Shown here piece after piece: positions 19,651-28,289 of a stretch of 64,000 nt of DNA. Every line of letters starts with the position of its first letter. Position 1 is the first letter of the stretch. The notes below the pieces were generated by a model. The model did no database searches. It worked only from the letters and a program-made list of their open reading frames with translations, and was not told the DNA's origin. The position numbers were made by a program, and so were the translations under genes. The DNA lies in contig NZ_CP044543.1 in the NCBI RefSeq assembly GCF_008932115.1, forward strand, positions 3,788,501 through 3,852,500, written 5' to 3'. The stretch is from Bradyrhizobium betae (GTDB lineage Bacteria > Pseudomonadota > Alphaproteobacteria > Rhizobiales > Xanthobacteraceae).

Positions 19651-20486
19651 GGCTCAGGACTCATTGATCAGAGCCAGAAGATCACGGTGGCGGCGAGGGC
19701 GATAGCGGAGAAGAAGACCGTAGGGCACCGATCGTAGCGGGTGGCGACGCGGCGCCAGTCCTTGAGGCGGCCGAACATGATCTCGATGCGGTTGCGGCGT
19801 TTGTACCGACGCTTGTCGTATTTGATGGGGTCGAGACGGGATTTCCGCCCAGGAATGCAGGGCTTGATCCCCTTCTGCTGAAGGGCATCCCTGAACCAGT
19901 CGGCGTCGTAGCCGCGGTCACCCAGCAGCCATTGCGCCTTGGGAAGGTCGTCGAGAAGCGCCGCAGCGCCGGTGTAATCGCTGATTTGGCCTGCGGTCAT
20001 GAAGAAACTGAGCGGGCGGCCGTTGGCGTCGGTGACAGCATGAAGCTTGGTGTTCATCCCGCCTTTGGTGCGGCCGATCAGCCGCCCGAGATCCCCTTTT
20101 TAACCCGCAGGCTCGATGCCGTGCGGTGCGCCTTCAAGTAGGTCGCGTCGATCATAACCGTCTTCGGATCGGCACCCTCGGCGGCCAGCCCTTCCATCAT
20201 GCGGAGGAAGACGCCCATCTCGCCCCAACGCTTCCATCGGTTGTAGAGCGTCTTGTGCGGACCGTACTCCTTGGGCGCATCACACCAGCGCGAACCGTTG
20301 CGATTGACGAAGATAATCCCGCTCAGCACCCGCCGATCATCGACCCGGGGCCTGCCGTGGCTCTTGGGAAAATATGGCCGGAGCCGAGCCATCTGCTCGT
20401 CCGTCAGCCAGTACAGGTCGCTCATCTTCAGTCTCCTCGCGGAGCCTGAATCAGATCATGCCTCTCAAATCAATGGGTCCAGAGCC
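19651..20486 (-). mobile_element. IS5-family insertion sequence (two-frame, IS427-like)
   Basis: 836 bp bounded by imperfect inverted repeats: GGCTCAGGACTCATTGAT at the left and GGCTCTGGACCCATTGAT read inward from the right (2 mismatches in 18). TA is duplicated on both sides (19649-19650 and 20487-20488). Two overlapping transposase frames lie between. It splits terB. Confidence 0.88.
19668..20425 (-). CDS. IS5-family transposase, orfA/orfB joined by frameshift
   Basis: OrfA (20425 down to 20078, 115 residues) carries the N-terminal DUF4096-type region (LTDEQMARLRPYFP, GIIFVNRNGSRWCDAPKEYGP) and the first catalytic Asp (TVMIDATYLKAHR). OrfB (in frame from about 20098 to 19668) carries GRTKGGMNTKLHAV, the second Asp (LLGDRGYDADWF) and the Y-x2-R-x3-E region (KRRNRIEIMFGRLKDW). 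The frames meet at GTTAAAAAGGGG (around 20094-20105), a likely programmed -1 slip that restores a full DDE transposase. No other damage is seen. Confidence 0.88.
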
Positions 20487-20550
20487 TAGCCGGATCTGCG
20501 AAGTTCTCGGGCTCGAACCGGCGGACTTTGGGTTGGCCGACGCGCCTTGA

Positions 20551-20933
20551 AACGAGGTGGTCGCAAACTGACTTCGATCGGGATCCACACCGACGTTTGG
20601 AAGTGAGCGGCCTGGGTTGACCGTCAGTGTTTGCCCTGAATCCGGATCCCGGCAAGGTGTTGCTGTTGCGACGAAGGAATCGCTTCCGTCGCAGTGCGAG
20701 GAACGCCGGGCGCGCGTTGGTTTGGCGGTGCGGACGTGCTTGCGTCGCGCCGTTTAAGCTCGGTGGCGGGTTGTTATATAAAACAGAACAAAACCGTGAG
20801 TTATTTGAAGTAACTAAAAGCTCTCACTACCGCTACCGTACAGGGAGGACGGTTTCGAAACGGCAGAGCGGAGCGGCTGGTCCCATGCAAATCGCAGGAC
20901 AGAAGATCGGGTTGCACGTCGCGGAGGCGCTTC
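20551..20933. promoter_or_regulatory. Upstream region of the ilvD operon
   Basis: 383 bases without a gene between terB and ilvD. It holds an AT-rich island around 20770-20820 in otherwise GC-rich DNA, including TGTTATATAAAACA (20772-20785), a near-palindrome with 6 of 7 pairs. This is a candidate promoter/operator for the operon. No terminator or RNA gene was recognised. Confidence 0.4.
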
Positions 20934-22697
20934 GTGGATGACCGTGACGAATCCGCGCCGACGCAGTCTCGGGCTGTCCAATCGGACCCGGGCAAGTCGG
21001 GGCTGCCGAGCCGGCATACGACAGTAGGCCCCGAGCGCGCACCCCATCGCTCGTTCCTGTACGCGATGGGCTTGTCGGCCCGCGAGATCGCGCAACCTTT
21101 CGTCGGCGTCGTCACGACCTGGAATGAAGCGGCGCCCTGCAACATCTCGCTGTCTCGGCAGGCGCAGGTGGTGAAGAAGGGGGTGGCGGCCGCCGGCGGC
21201 ACGCCGCGCGAGTTCACCACCATTACGGTCACCGACGGCATTGCGATGGGGCACGCCGGCATGAAGGCCTCGCTCGTCAGCCGCGAGGTGATCGCCGACT
21301 CGGTTGAACTCTCCGTGCGCGGTCATTGCTACGACGCGCTGGTGGGGCTGGCCGGGTGCGACAAGACTCTGCCGGGGCTGATGATGGCGATGCTGCGCCT
21401 CAACGTGCCCTCGGTATTCCTCTACGGCGGCTCGATCCTGCCGGGACGGTTCCGCGGCAAAGACGTCACGGTGCTCGACGTGTTCGAGGCGGTCGGCGCC
21501 AACGCCGCCGGAACGATGAGCGATGCGGACCTCGCCGAACTCGAAACGGTGGCATGCCCATCGGCGGGGTCATGCGGCGGCCAATATACCGCCAACAGCA
21601 TGGCCTATGTGTCGGAGGCGATCGGTCTCGCTCTGCCGGGTTCGGCCAGCACACCGGCGCCTTACGAGTCCCGGGACCGGTTTGCCGACGCGTCGGGTCG
21701 CGCGGTGATGGCGCTGCTCAAACGGGGCTTGCGCCCGCGTGACATCGTCACGCGCCAGGCGCTCGAGAATGCGGCCGCGGTCGTCGCCGCGACAGGCGGA
21801 TCGACCAACGCCGCGCTCCATCTGCCGGCGATGGCCCATGAGGCAGGCATCGCCTTCGACATCTTCGATGTCGCCGCGGTGTTTCGGCGCACGCCGTTGA
21901 TCGCCGATCTGAAGCCCGGTGGACGCTATCTCGCCAAGGACGTGCACGAGATCGGCGGCGTGCCGGTGGTCCTGAAGGCGCTGCTCGACGGTGGCTTCCT
22001 GCACGGCGAATGCCTGACGGTCACGGGCCGCACCCTGGCCGAGAATCTGGAATCCGTGCTTTTGCCCGACCACCAGGACGTCGTCCATCCGACGACGCGG
22101 CCGCTGTCACCGACCGGCGGCCTCGTCGGCCTTTCCGGAAATCTCGCGCCTGAAGGGGCAATCGTGAAGGTGGCGGGCCTGCGCAGGCTCGCCTTCAGCG
22201 GTCCGGCGCGCGTGTTCGACCGGGAGGAGGATGCCTTCGCAGCGGTGATGCAGCGGCGCTACCATGCGGGCGAGGTGCTCGTCATCCGCTACGAGGGGCC
22301 GCGTGGCGGACCCGGCATGCGCGAGATGCTGTCCACCACCTCGGCGATCTATGGCCAGGGCATGGGGGAGGACGTGGCCTTGATTACCGACGGCCGCTTC
22401 TCGGGCGCGACGCGCGGCCTGTGCGTCGGTCATGTCGGACCGGAAGCCGCGGTCGGCGGCCCGATCGCATTGATCGAGGACGGCGATGTGATTGAGATCG
22501 ATGCGGAGCGAGGGACGCTCTCGCTCCGCATCGATCCCGCCGAGTTGGCGGCGCGCCGCGAGCGGTGGCAGCCGCGCCGGCATGCCTTCCAGTCCGGAGC
22601 GCTGTGGCGCTACGCGCAGACCGTCGGTTCCGCCGGCAAGGGCGCGGTGACCCATCCAGGCGCTGCCGCCGAAGAGCACGTCTATGCTGATATCTGA
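20934..22697 (+). CDS. ilvD: Dihydroxy-acid dehydratase
   Basis: 587 residues from a GTG at 20934 with GGAGG upstream. It dehydrates 2,3-dihydroxy acids to 2-keto acids in valine/isoleucine/pantothenate synthesis (cytoplasm). Three cysteines that would bind the Fe-S cluster are at C69 (WNEAAPCN), C142 (GCDKTLPG) and C214 (CPSAGSCGGQYTANSMA). Further motifs ATGGSTNAALHLPA and ITDGRFSGATRG are intact. It overlaps pyrC by 14 bases. Carried on an island, it is probably a second copy next to a chromosomal ilvD, which cannot be verified here. Confidence 0.92.
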   Translation: MDDRDESAPTQSRAVQSDPGKSGLPSRHTTVGPERAPHRSFLYAMGLSAREIAQPFVGVVTTWNEAAPCNISLSRQAQVVKKGVAAAGGTPREFTTITVTDGIAMGHAGMKASLVSREVIADSVELSVRGHCYDALVGLAGCDKTLPGLMMAMLRLNVPSVFLYGGSILPGRFRGKDVTVLDVFEAVGANAAGTMSDADLAELETVACPSAGSCGGQYTANSMAYVSEAIGLALPGSASTPAPYESRDRFADASGRAVMALLKRGLRPRDIVTRQALENAAAVVAATGGSTNAALHLPAMAHEAGIAFDIFDVAAVFRRTPLIADLKPGGRYLAKDVHEIGGVPVVLKALLDGGFLHGECLTVTGRTLAENLESVLLPDHQDVVHPTTRPLSPTGGLVGLSGNLAPEGAIVKVAGLRRLAFSGPARVFDREEDAFAAVMQRRYHAGEVLVIRYEGPRGGPGMREMLSTTSAIYGQGMGEDVALITDGRFSGATRGLCVGHVGPEAAVGGPIALIEDGDVIEIDAERGTLSLRIDPAELAARRERWQPRRHAFQSGALWRYAQTVGSAGKGAVTHPGAAAEEHVYADI

Positions 22698-23787
22698 CCC
22701 AGGCGCCGCAGCCGAGAGAGTGGAGTCATCCAGCGCGCACCGCTTAGTCCTTCGCCAGCCCGATGATTGGCATGTGCATCTCCGTGACGGCGGGATGCTC
22801 GCCGCCGTCGTCAACGAGACCGCCCGTCAGTTCGCCAGGGCGATCGTCATGCCCAACCTCGATCCGCCGGTGACCACCGTGGCCGCGGCGGAAGCCTATC
22901 GTGCGCGGATCCAGGGGGCGCTCGCGCCTGGCCTTGCCTTCACACCGCTGATGACGGCCTATCTGACCGACGACATCGCCCCGGCGGAAATCGAGCGCGG
23001 CTTCAGGTCCGGCGTGTTCACCGCAGCCAAGCTCTATCCTGCGCATGCGACCACCAACGCCGCGCAGGGCGTGACGGACGTGGCTCACATCTTCGGCGTC
23101 CTTGACGTCATGCAGCGCCTGGGGATGCCGTTGCTGCTGCACGGGGAAGTCACGGACCACGACGTCGATGTTTTCGACCGCGAAGCCGTCTTCATCGACC
23201 GTGTGCTTGCGAATGTCGTCGCAGGATTTCCCGCTCTCAAGATTGTCTTCGAGCATATCACCACCGCCGAAGCCGTGGCCTTCGTCGAGGCCGCCGGGCC
23301 GAACGTCGGCGCCACGATCACGCCACACCATCTGATGATCAATCGCAACGCGATGTTCGCCGGCGGCATCAGACCGCATCTCTACTGCCTGCCGGTCGCA
23401 AAACGCGAGCGGCATCGTCTGGCGTTGCGACGCGCGGCGACCTCGGGAAATCCGAAGTTCTTCCTCGGCACCGATTCAGCGCCACACGCGGTCCGTGACA
23501 AGGAGTCCGCCTGCGGCTGCGCCGGCATCTTCAACGCGCCGGTCGCCCTGCAGAGTTACGCCACGGTGTTTGACGAGGAAGGTGCGCTGGACCGGTTCGA
23601 AGCCTTCGCGTCTGAGCATGGAGCGCGCTTCTACGACCTCCCGCTCAACGCCGGCTCGATCGTCCTTGAACGGACACCATGGCGGGCGCCATCGGTCTTC
23701 GCCGCTGCTGGCGACCAAGTCGTTCCGTTCCAGGCCGGTGCGTCCATGGCCTGGACGTATCGAGGACCGATCGATGCGCCGTCATGA
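22684..23787 (+). CDS. pyrC: Dihydroorotase
   Basis: 367 residues, class II (PyrC-type). It makes dihydroorotate from carbamoyl aspartate in pyrimidine synthesis. Zinc-site residues are all present: H30 and H32 (HVHLRD), the carboxylated lysine K116 (AAKLYPAHATTN), H153 (LLHGEV), H191 (FEHITT) and D264 (GTDSAPH). It overlaps ilvD at its start and the DUF6671 gene at its end (14 bases each), so expression is coupled. The N-terminal ~20 residues are longer than usual; a later start is possible. Confidence 0.92.
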   Translation: MLISDPGAAAERVESSSAHRLVLRQPDDWHVHLRDGGMLAAVVNETARQFARAIVMPNLDPPVTTVAAAEAYRARIQGALAPGLAFTPLMTAYLTDDIAPAEIERGFRSGVFTAAKLYPAHATTNAAQGVTDVAHIFGVLDVMQRLGMPLLLHGEVTDHDVDVFDREAVFIDRVLANVVAGFPALKIVFEHITTAEAVAFVEAAGPNVGATITPHHLMINRNAMFAGGIRPHLYCLPVAKRERHRLALRRAATSGNPKFFLGTDSAPHAVRDKESACGCAGIFNAPVALQSYATVFDEEGALDRFEAFASEHGARFYDLPLNAGSIVLERTPWRAPSVFAAAGDQVVPFQAGASMAWTYRGPIDAPS

Positions 23788-24658
23788 GCGAACCGCGATC
23801 TATGAACCACGTCCTTACGCAGGTCGCAGCGCCGTGCTCGCCACCATGCATCGCAAGGAAGAAGCGATCGCGCCGGCCCTTAGCGCGACCCTTGGTCTTG
23901 TCGTCGTACCCGCGGCGGGTCTCGATACCGATCAGCTCGGGACGTTCTCGGGCGAAATCGCGCGGCAGGGGACGATGCTCGAGGTCGCGGTGCGCAAGGC
24001 GAGGCTGGGCATGCAGGGCGCCGGATTACCGCTCGGCCTCGCCAGCGAGGGCTCGTTCGGGCCCCATCCAGCGATCCCGTTCTTCGCGGCCGGCATGGAG
24101 CTCCTGGTGTTCGTCGATGACGAGAGGGGGATCGTCGTCAGTGAAAGCCTGATCGCCGACGCGACCAACTTCGGCCATCTCGTCGTTTCTCCAGGCGATG
24201 CGCTGGAGGCATTCCTCGAACGGGTGGGATTCCCGAGCCACGCCCTGATCGTGCGGGCGAATGAGGGTTCGGTGACAGCGGCTCTCGTTAAAGGCCTCAC
24301 CGACCGGAAAGGCCTTGCGCTCGCGATCGCGGCCGCCGCTGCCGCATCCTCGGATGGCCGGGCGCGTCTCGAGACCGACATGCGCGCGCACCTCAATCCG
24401 ACGCGGATGAAAAGCCTCGCCGCGCTCGCGGATCGCCTCGCTCGACGGCTCGCGACACCGTGCCCTGCGTGCGGCGCGCCCGGCTTCGGACGTACGGGAT
24501 CGCGGATCGGGCTGAAATGCGAGGACTGCGGCGCGCCCACCGAAATGGTCCTCGCCGAGGAATATGGTTGCTCGGTGTGTGGGTGTCGTGAGGAACGGCC
24601 TCGGTCTGATGGGTTGCTCCGTGCGCCGGCGCAATATTGCCCGGAGTGCAATCCATGA
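23774..24658 (+). CDS. DUF6671 family zinc-ribbon protein (copy 1)
   Basis: 294 residues from the ATG at 23774, inside the end of pyrC. The N-terminal ~200 residues form an alpha/beta domain with LATMHRKEEAI, ASEGSFGPHP and ETDMRAHLNPTRM. The last ~70 residues hold four Cys pairs (CPACGAPGFG, CEDCGAPT, CSVCGC, CPECNP), i.e. two zinc ribbons. No enzymatic function is established for the family to my knowledge. A paralog with the same motifs lies at 35097-35960 in the dab-cysD operon. Confidence 0.72.
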   Translation: MRRHERTAIYEPRPYAGRSAVLATMHRKEEAIAPALSATLGLVVVPAAGLDTDQLGTFSGEIARQGTMLEVAVRKARLGMQGAGLPLGLASEGSFGPHPAIPFFAAGMELLVFVDDERGIVVSESLIADATNFGHLVVSPGDALEAFLERVGFPSHALIVRANEGSVTAALVKGLTDRKGLALAIAAAAAASSDGRARLETDMRAHLNPTRMKSLAALADRLARRLATPCPACGAPGFGRTGSRIGLKCEDCGAPTEMVLAEEYGCSVCGCREERPRSDGLLRAPAQYCPECNP

Positions 24659-24806
24659 GGAAGCGGGGCGCTCGCCCGGATTCGAGATCGTCGTCGCGGG
24701 GTGCTGCTGCTCGGAGGCGTGCGCGGCGCGAAGGGCGGACCCCGCCGGCTTCGGTGGGGCCCGCCGAATCGCCAATCGCACCGCCGCTCCCGGTGGACCG
24801 CCCCTC

Positions 24807-26120
24807 GTGATCCACGGTGTGCGAGCTCACGACGCCGCGCTGGAGCGGCTGCGCGCGCTGCATCCGCAGCTGATCGACTTCTCGCTCGTTCGCATGAAGC
24901 GTCTCTGCGCGAAACTGGGGCGCCCTGAGCGTCGGCTGCCGCCCGTAATCCATGTGGCGGGGACCAACGGCAAAGGGTCGACGATCGCCTTCCTGCGCGG
25001 CATCGCCGAGGCCGCCGGCTTACGCACGCATGTCTATACCTCACCGCACCTCGTACGTTTTGCGGAGCGCATCCGGCTGGCGGGCGAACTGATTTCCGAG
25101 GACGATCTGGCCGAGGTGGTGGCGCGGATTGAAACGGCGAACGAGGGTGAGCCGATCACATTCTTCGAGATCACGACGGCGGCGGCGTTGCTGGCGTTCG
25201 CGGAGACGCCCGCCGATCTCTGCCTTGTCGAGGTGGGTCTGGGCGGGCGTTATGACGCAACGAACGTCATAGAGCGTCCGGCGATCACGGCCATCGCGCC
25301 CGTCGCCCTTGACCACTGTGAGTTTCTTGGCGAAACGATCGCCGAGATCGCGGGGGAGAAGGCCGGCATCATAAAACCCGGCGTTCCCTGCGTTTCCACT
25401 CGCCAGGTCGAAAGCGCCTTGGTCGTGATCAGGAAAGCGGCCGAGCGCGCACGAGCGCCGCTGATGCTCGCTGGCCGCGACTTTAATGCATGGACGGAAC
25501 AGGACCGCGTCCGCTACCAGGACTCTGCCGGCAATATGGACTTGCCCCACGGTCGTTTGATGGGCGCGCATCAGGTCGCCAACGCGGGGCTCGCGGTAGC
25601 CGTGGCCCGCAAGTTCGGCTTGTCGGATGCAGCCGTGAACGAGGGACTGAGACGCGCCTCGTGGCCTGCCCGGATGCAGCGCTTGACGGCGGGTCCGCTG
25701 GCCGCACGAGCGTCAGCGCGAGGCGCCGATCTCTGGCTCGACGGCGCCCACAATCCGCACGCGTTCGAATCGCTGGCGCGATCGTTGCGCGACCTCAGAG
25801 CGAGGGACGGGCGGCCATTGGCAGTCATCCTCGGCGTCCTCGCCAACAAGGACCTTGAAGGCATCTTCGCGGCGTTGTGTCCGATCCGTCCCCTAAAGCT
25901 GTTGCTCGTGGACTTTGATGCAAGCGGGGCGGCCGATCCCGCGGTCCTTTTGGACGTGGCTCGGCGTACAGGGCTTGGCGCGGAGGTTCGGCCGGATGTC
26001 TCATCGGCTCTCGATGCGGCGCTTTCTGGCGATGGGCCGCCGCCGCATGTGGTCATTTGCGGTTCGCTGTATCTCGCTGGCGAGGTCTTGGCGCTGGACT
26101 TAGAAACCTGGCCAAAATGA
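24807..26120 (+). CDS. folC: Bifunctional folylpolyglutamate/dihydrofolate synthase
   Basis: 437 residues from the GTG at 24807, the start that matches family length; the frame is open to 24564 but those codons look non-coding. The protein has the P-loop GTNGKGS (52-58), YTSPHLVRFAERI, EVGLGGRYDATN and the Mur-ligase C-terminal domain with WLDGAHNPHA. It adds glutamate to (dihydro)folate in the cytoplasm. It follows the DUF6671 gene after ~150 bases in the same orientation, probably in the same operon. It lacks its usual chromosomal neighbour accD, again suggesting an accessory copy. Confidence 0.88.
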   Translation: MIHGVRAHDAALERLRALHPQLIDFSLVRMKRLCAKLGRPERRLPPVIHVAGTNGKGSTIAFLRGIAEAAGLRTHVYTSPHLVRFAERIRLAGELISEDDLAEVVARIETANEGEPITFFEITTAAALLAFAETPADLCLVEVGLGGRYDATNVIERPAITAIAPVALDHCEFLGETIAEIAGEKAGIIKPGVPCVSTRQVESALVVIRKAAERARAPLMLAGRDFNAWTEQDRVRYQDSAGNMDLPHGRLMGAHQVANAGLAVAVARKFGLSDAAVNEGLRRASWPARMQRLTAGPLAARASARGADLWLDGAHNPHAFESLARSLRDLRARDGRPLAVILGVLANKDLEGIFAALCPIRPLKLLLVDFDASGAADPAVLLDVARRTGLGAEVRPDVSSALDAALSGDGPPPHVVICGSLYLAGEVLALDLETWPK

Positions 26121-26501
26121 AAGGCTGACGTTGCCGCAGGGTGCATTCGAGCGGAAGCCACGGCATCCTTTCCGTTCGCCGCCCGGATGGGCAACTCCAA
26201 GCCAATAATTCGAAACGCGACGCTTCTCGGTGCCCGCGTAGAAGGTCTCGCTGAGGTTCGGGACCGGAAGAGGCCTTTGCGAGGGGGTCGGCGGGAGAGC
26301 TCGCGGTTGGCTGCGCAAGGCCGAAGGTCCAGCTCCGACCAGCGGGCTAGGGATTCACAACCGGGTTCAGTGGGACGGACACCGTCGATCTTACCCGACA
26401 TCAATGGCAGCCGAGCCTGAGGTCTCCATAAACGGGGGGTAAGTCGTCGCGTAACGACCCCAATCCCCCTGCGCTCCCCTGCGCGAGAAGGAGAAACCCG
26501 G
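26121..26501. other. Intergenic region with LysR remnant
   Basis: 381 bases between folC and the DUF4386-type gene. The part 26170-26340 is a decayed LysR fragment (listed separately). The rest carries the promoter of the downstream gene, including the AGAAGGAG ribosome site at about 26486-26493. Confidence 0.4.
26170..26340 (-). pseudogene. Decayed C-terminal fragment of a LysR (NhaR-like) regulator
   Basis: The minus strand encodes PVPNLSETFYAGTEKRRVSNYWLG, close to PVPNLSETFYAITQKRRFPNPLLG at the end of the LysR protein encoded at 29024-29911. Nucleotide likeness continues upstream into about 26340 in a different frame, so the piece is frameshifted as well as truncated. It is a relic, not a functional gene. 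Confidence 0.6.
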
Positions 26502-27299
26502 ATGGCCAGTGTTTCAAATCCCATGACTCGTGATCTGTCAGCGGGAGTATCGGATCAACCCCAAGCGCCACCCTACCTCCCGGCAGCTGTGCTCCTGCTC
26601 GCCCAATTCATCTTGATGTGGGCCGCCTTCTTCATATTGATGCCGTCAATCAACTGGCCCGCGTCGCTCGGGGAGCCGCCATCGATCATCCTGCCGTTGA
26701 TCCTTCAACAGGCCGGTCCGGTCTTTGCGGGCTATCTGAGCTACCTCCTGCACGCACTGATTCTGATTCCCTTGGCGATCTTACTCGGCCGCACATTGGC
26801 GATGGGGCGGGCGCTCGGAAACTTTGCGGTTGCGCTCGGAATTCTGGCCGGGGTCGCGAAAGCGTTTGGTATCGTCCGCTGGCTGTTCCTGATGCCGGGT
26901 CTCGCCGTTGCCTATGTCGATCCGGGCGCGAGCGGCGCCACCAAAGCCGCGATTGAGGTTGTTTACGTTTCCTTCAACGCCTTCGCTGGCGGGGTTGGTG
27001 AACTTTTAGGTGTCGGCCTTTTCGCCGGCGTCTGGACCATCCTGGTTTCGATCGCCCTGCTGAGGCTAGGCGGCGGCGCCCGCATCATCGGCTGTGCCGG
27101 TTTTATTGCGGCGGCAGGTCTGCTCTCCACGCTACCCTCGGTGATCGGGGTGGAATCATCGATCCTGCTGACGCTTTCGGGGATCTTCTGGCAGCTCTGG
27201 ACGGCGGCGCTTGCGATTTGGCACCTGCGCGCACGCTCAGTGGAAAACATTGGGATCTCATCCGACGCGAGAGCGGCCGTCCGATCAAGCCGAGCCTGA
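26502..27299 (+). CDS. DUF4386-like multi-pass membrane protein
   Basis: 265 residues with about six or seven hydrophobic helices (e.g. AVLLLAQFILMWAAFFILM, YLLHALILIPLAILLG, GVGLFAGVWTILVSIALL). The helix pattern and length resemble DUF4386 proteins, whose function is unknown. The start ATG has GAGAAGGAGAAA upstream. It is followed 46 bases later by an NAD-dependent epimerase-like gene, with which it may form a two-gene operon. Confidence 0.6.
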   Translation: MASVSNPMTRDLSAGVSDQPQAPPYLPAAVLLLAQFILMWAAFFILMPSINWPASLGEPPSIILPLILQQAGPVFAGYLSYLLHALILIPLAILLGRTLAMGRALGNFAVALGILAGVAKAFGIVRWLFLMPGLAVAYVDPGASGATKAAIEVVYVSFNAFAGGVGELLGVGLFAGVWTILVSIALLRLGGGARIIGCAGFIAAAGLLSTLPSVIGVESSILLTLSGIFWQLWTAALAIWHLRARSVENIGISSDARAAVRSSRA

Positions 27300-27345
27300 T
27301 CACGGCACAGGTGAACCCCCATCGCGCGGACCGGGAGCTACTTTG

Positions 27346-28281
27346 ATGAACAGCCATGATCTGCATGTCGTGATCGGCCAGGGTCCGGTCGGCAAGGCCG
27401 TCGTCAGCTCGCTGTTGCTGCAGGGCGCGCGGGTTCGGACCGTCACCCGCTCCTCTCGTTCTGCCCGCCATGCAGGCGTCGAGGTTCACGTCGGCGACGT
27501 CTCGCGGCGTGAGGACGCCATATCGGCCTGCGCAGGGGCCACCGTGGTCTATCAATGCGCCGCGCCGCCCTATCAGAGCTGGTCCATGATGTTTCCGAAG
27601 CTGCAGGCGAGCGTTCTGGAAGGGTCTGCGCGTGCCGGCGCGGTCCTCGTGGCCGCCGAGAACCTCTACGGATACGGCGTTGCCGGGACTCTGGATGAGA
27701 ACCTTCCGCTCATCGCGACAACGCGGAAGGGCAAGGTTCGTGCAGATCTCAGCCGGCAACTGATCGAGGCCCACCAACGCGGCGATGTGCGTACAGTGAC
27801 TGGGCGTGCAGCCGACTTCCTCGGCCCCGGCGTGCGCCAATCGGCGTTTGGTGAGCGCGTGTGGCCGAACCTGTTAAAGGGCAAAGCGATTGGATGGTTC
27901 GGCAACGCCGACATGTTGCACAGCGTGACATATGTACCGGACTTCGCCCAAGCGCTGATCCGGCTCGGGCGGGAGGAGCGCGCCTGGGGCAGGGCATGGC
28001 ACGTGCCGTCTCCACCGGCGCTAACGCCACGGGAGATCCTGACGCGGGCGGCGGAGATCGCTAACGCACCAGCGCCCAAGATCTGTCGGGTTCCCAGGTT
28101 CGTTCTCCGAACGATCGGCCTCTTCGCGCCTGCGGCGAGCGAGGTTATTGAAATGGCCTACTCCTATGAGGCGCCGTTCATCATCTCCGACAAGGCTTAC
28201 ACCGAAACGTTCGGCGTCCGCGCCACGGACTGGGACGACGCGCTCACGGCGACGCTGGAAAGCTGGCAGAACGCATCTTGA
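27346..28281 (+). CDS. NAD(P)-binding epimerase/dehydratase-like (extended SDR) protein
   Basis: 311 residues from the ATG at 27346 (GGGAG upstream). The Rossmann start is VVIGQGPVGKAVVSSLLLQGARVRTVTRS; GDVSRREDAISACAGATVVYQCA follows as in atypical extended SDRs. The Tyr-Lys catalytic pair is not clear (ENLYGYG present, no YxxxK), so it may bind NAD(P) without classical dehydrogenase chemistry. The substrate is unknown. Confidence 0.72.
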   Translation: MNSHDLHVVIGQGPVGKAVVSSLLLQGARVRTVTRSSRSARHAGVEVHVGDVSRREDAISACAGATVVYQCAAPPYQSWSMMFPKLQASVLEGSARAGAVLVAAENLYGYGVAGTLDENLPLIATTRKGKVRADLSRQLIEAHQRGDVRTVTGRAADFLGPGVRQSAFGERVWPNLLKGKAIGWFGNADMLHSVTYVPDFAQALIRLGREERAWGRAWHVPSPPALTPREILTRAAEIANAPAPKICRVPRFVLRTIGLFAPAASEVIEMAYSYEAPFIISDKAYTETFGVRATDWDDALTATLESWQNAS

Positions 28282-28289
28282 CGCTCCGA

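Larger units (their letters stand above)
19245..20550 (+). pseudogene. terB: terB, interrupted by an IS5-family element
   Basis: The 5' part (19245-19650, RBS AAGGAGA) encodes the TerB fold: HLMEGIVAGCALIAFADGWVTTEE and a second half ending EACCAIAAADGGFDSEERATA. The IS5-family element starts exactly there. After its right end and a duplicated TA, the frame resumes at 20489 with SRICEVLGLEPADFG and stops at 20548-20550. Removing 19651-20488 restores one continuous TerB of ~155 residues (codons GCT AGC across the junction). TerB is a small acidic protein of tellurite-resistance systems that acts with TerC at the membrane. The gene as it stands would make a protein lacking the last helix. Confidence 0.85.

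Noticed and set aside
20772..20785. A true Zur box upstream of ilvD
   Set aside because: The half-site looks similar but the central base and right half do not fit the known 15-base core; kept only as an unassigned palindrome.
24564..24806. N-terminal extension of FolC
   Set aside because: The frame is open, but it overlaps the DUF6671 gene and its translation is Cys/Arg/Ala-rich without likeness to FolC.
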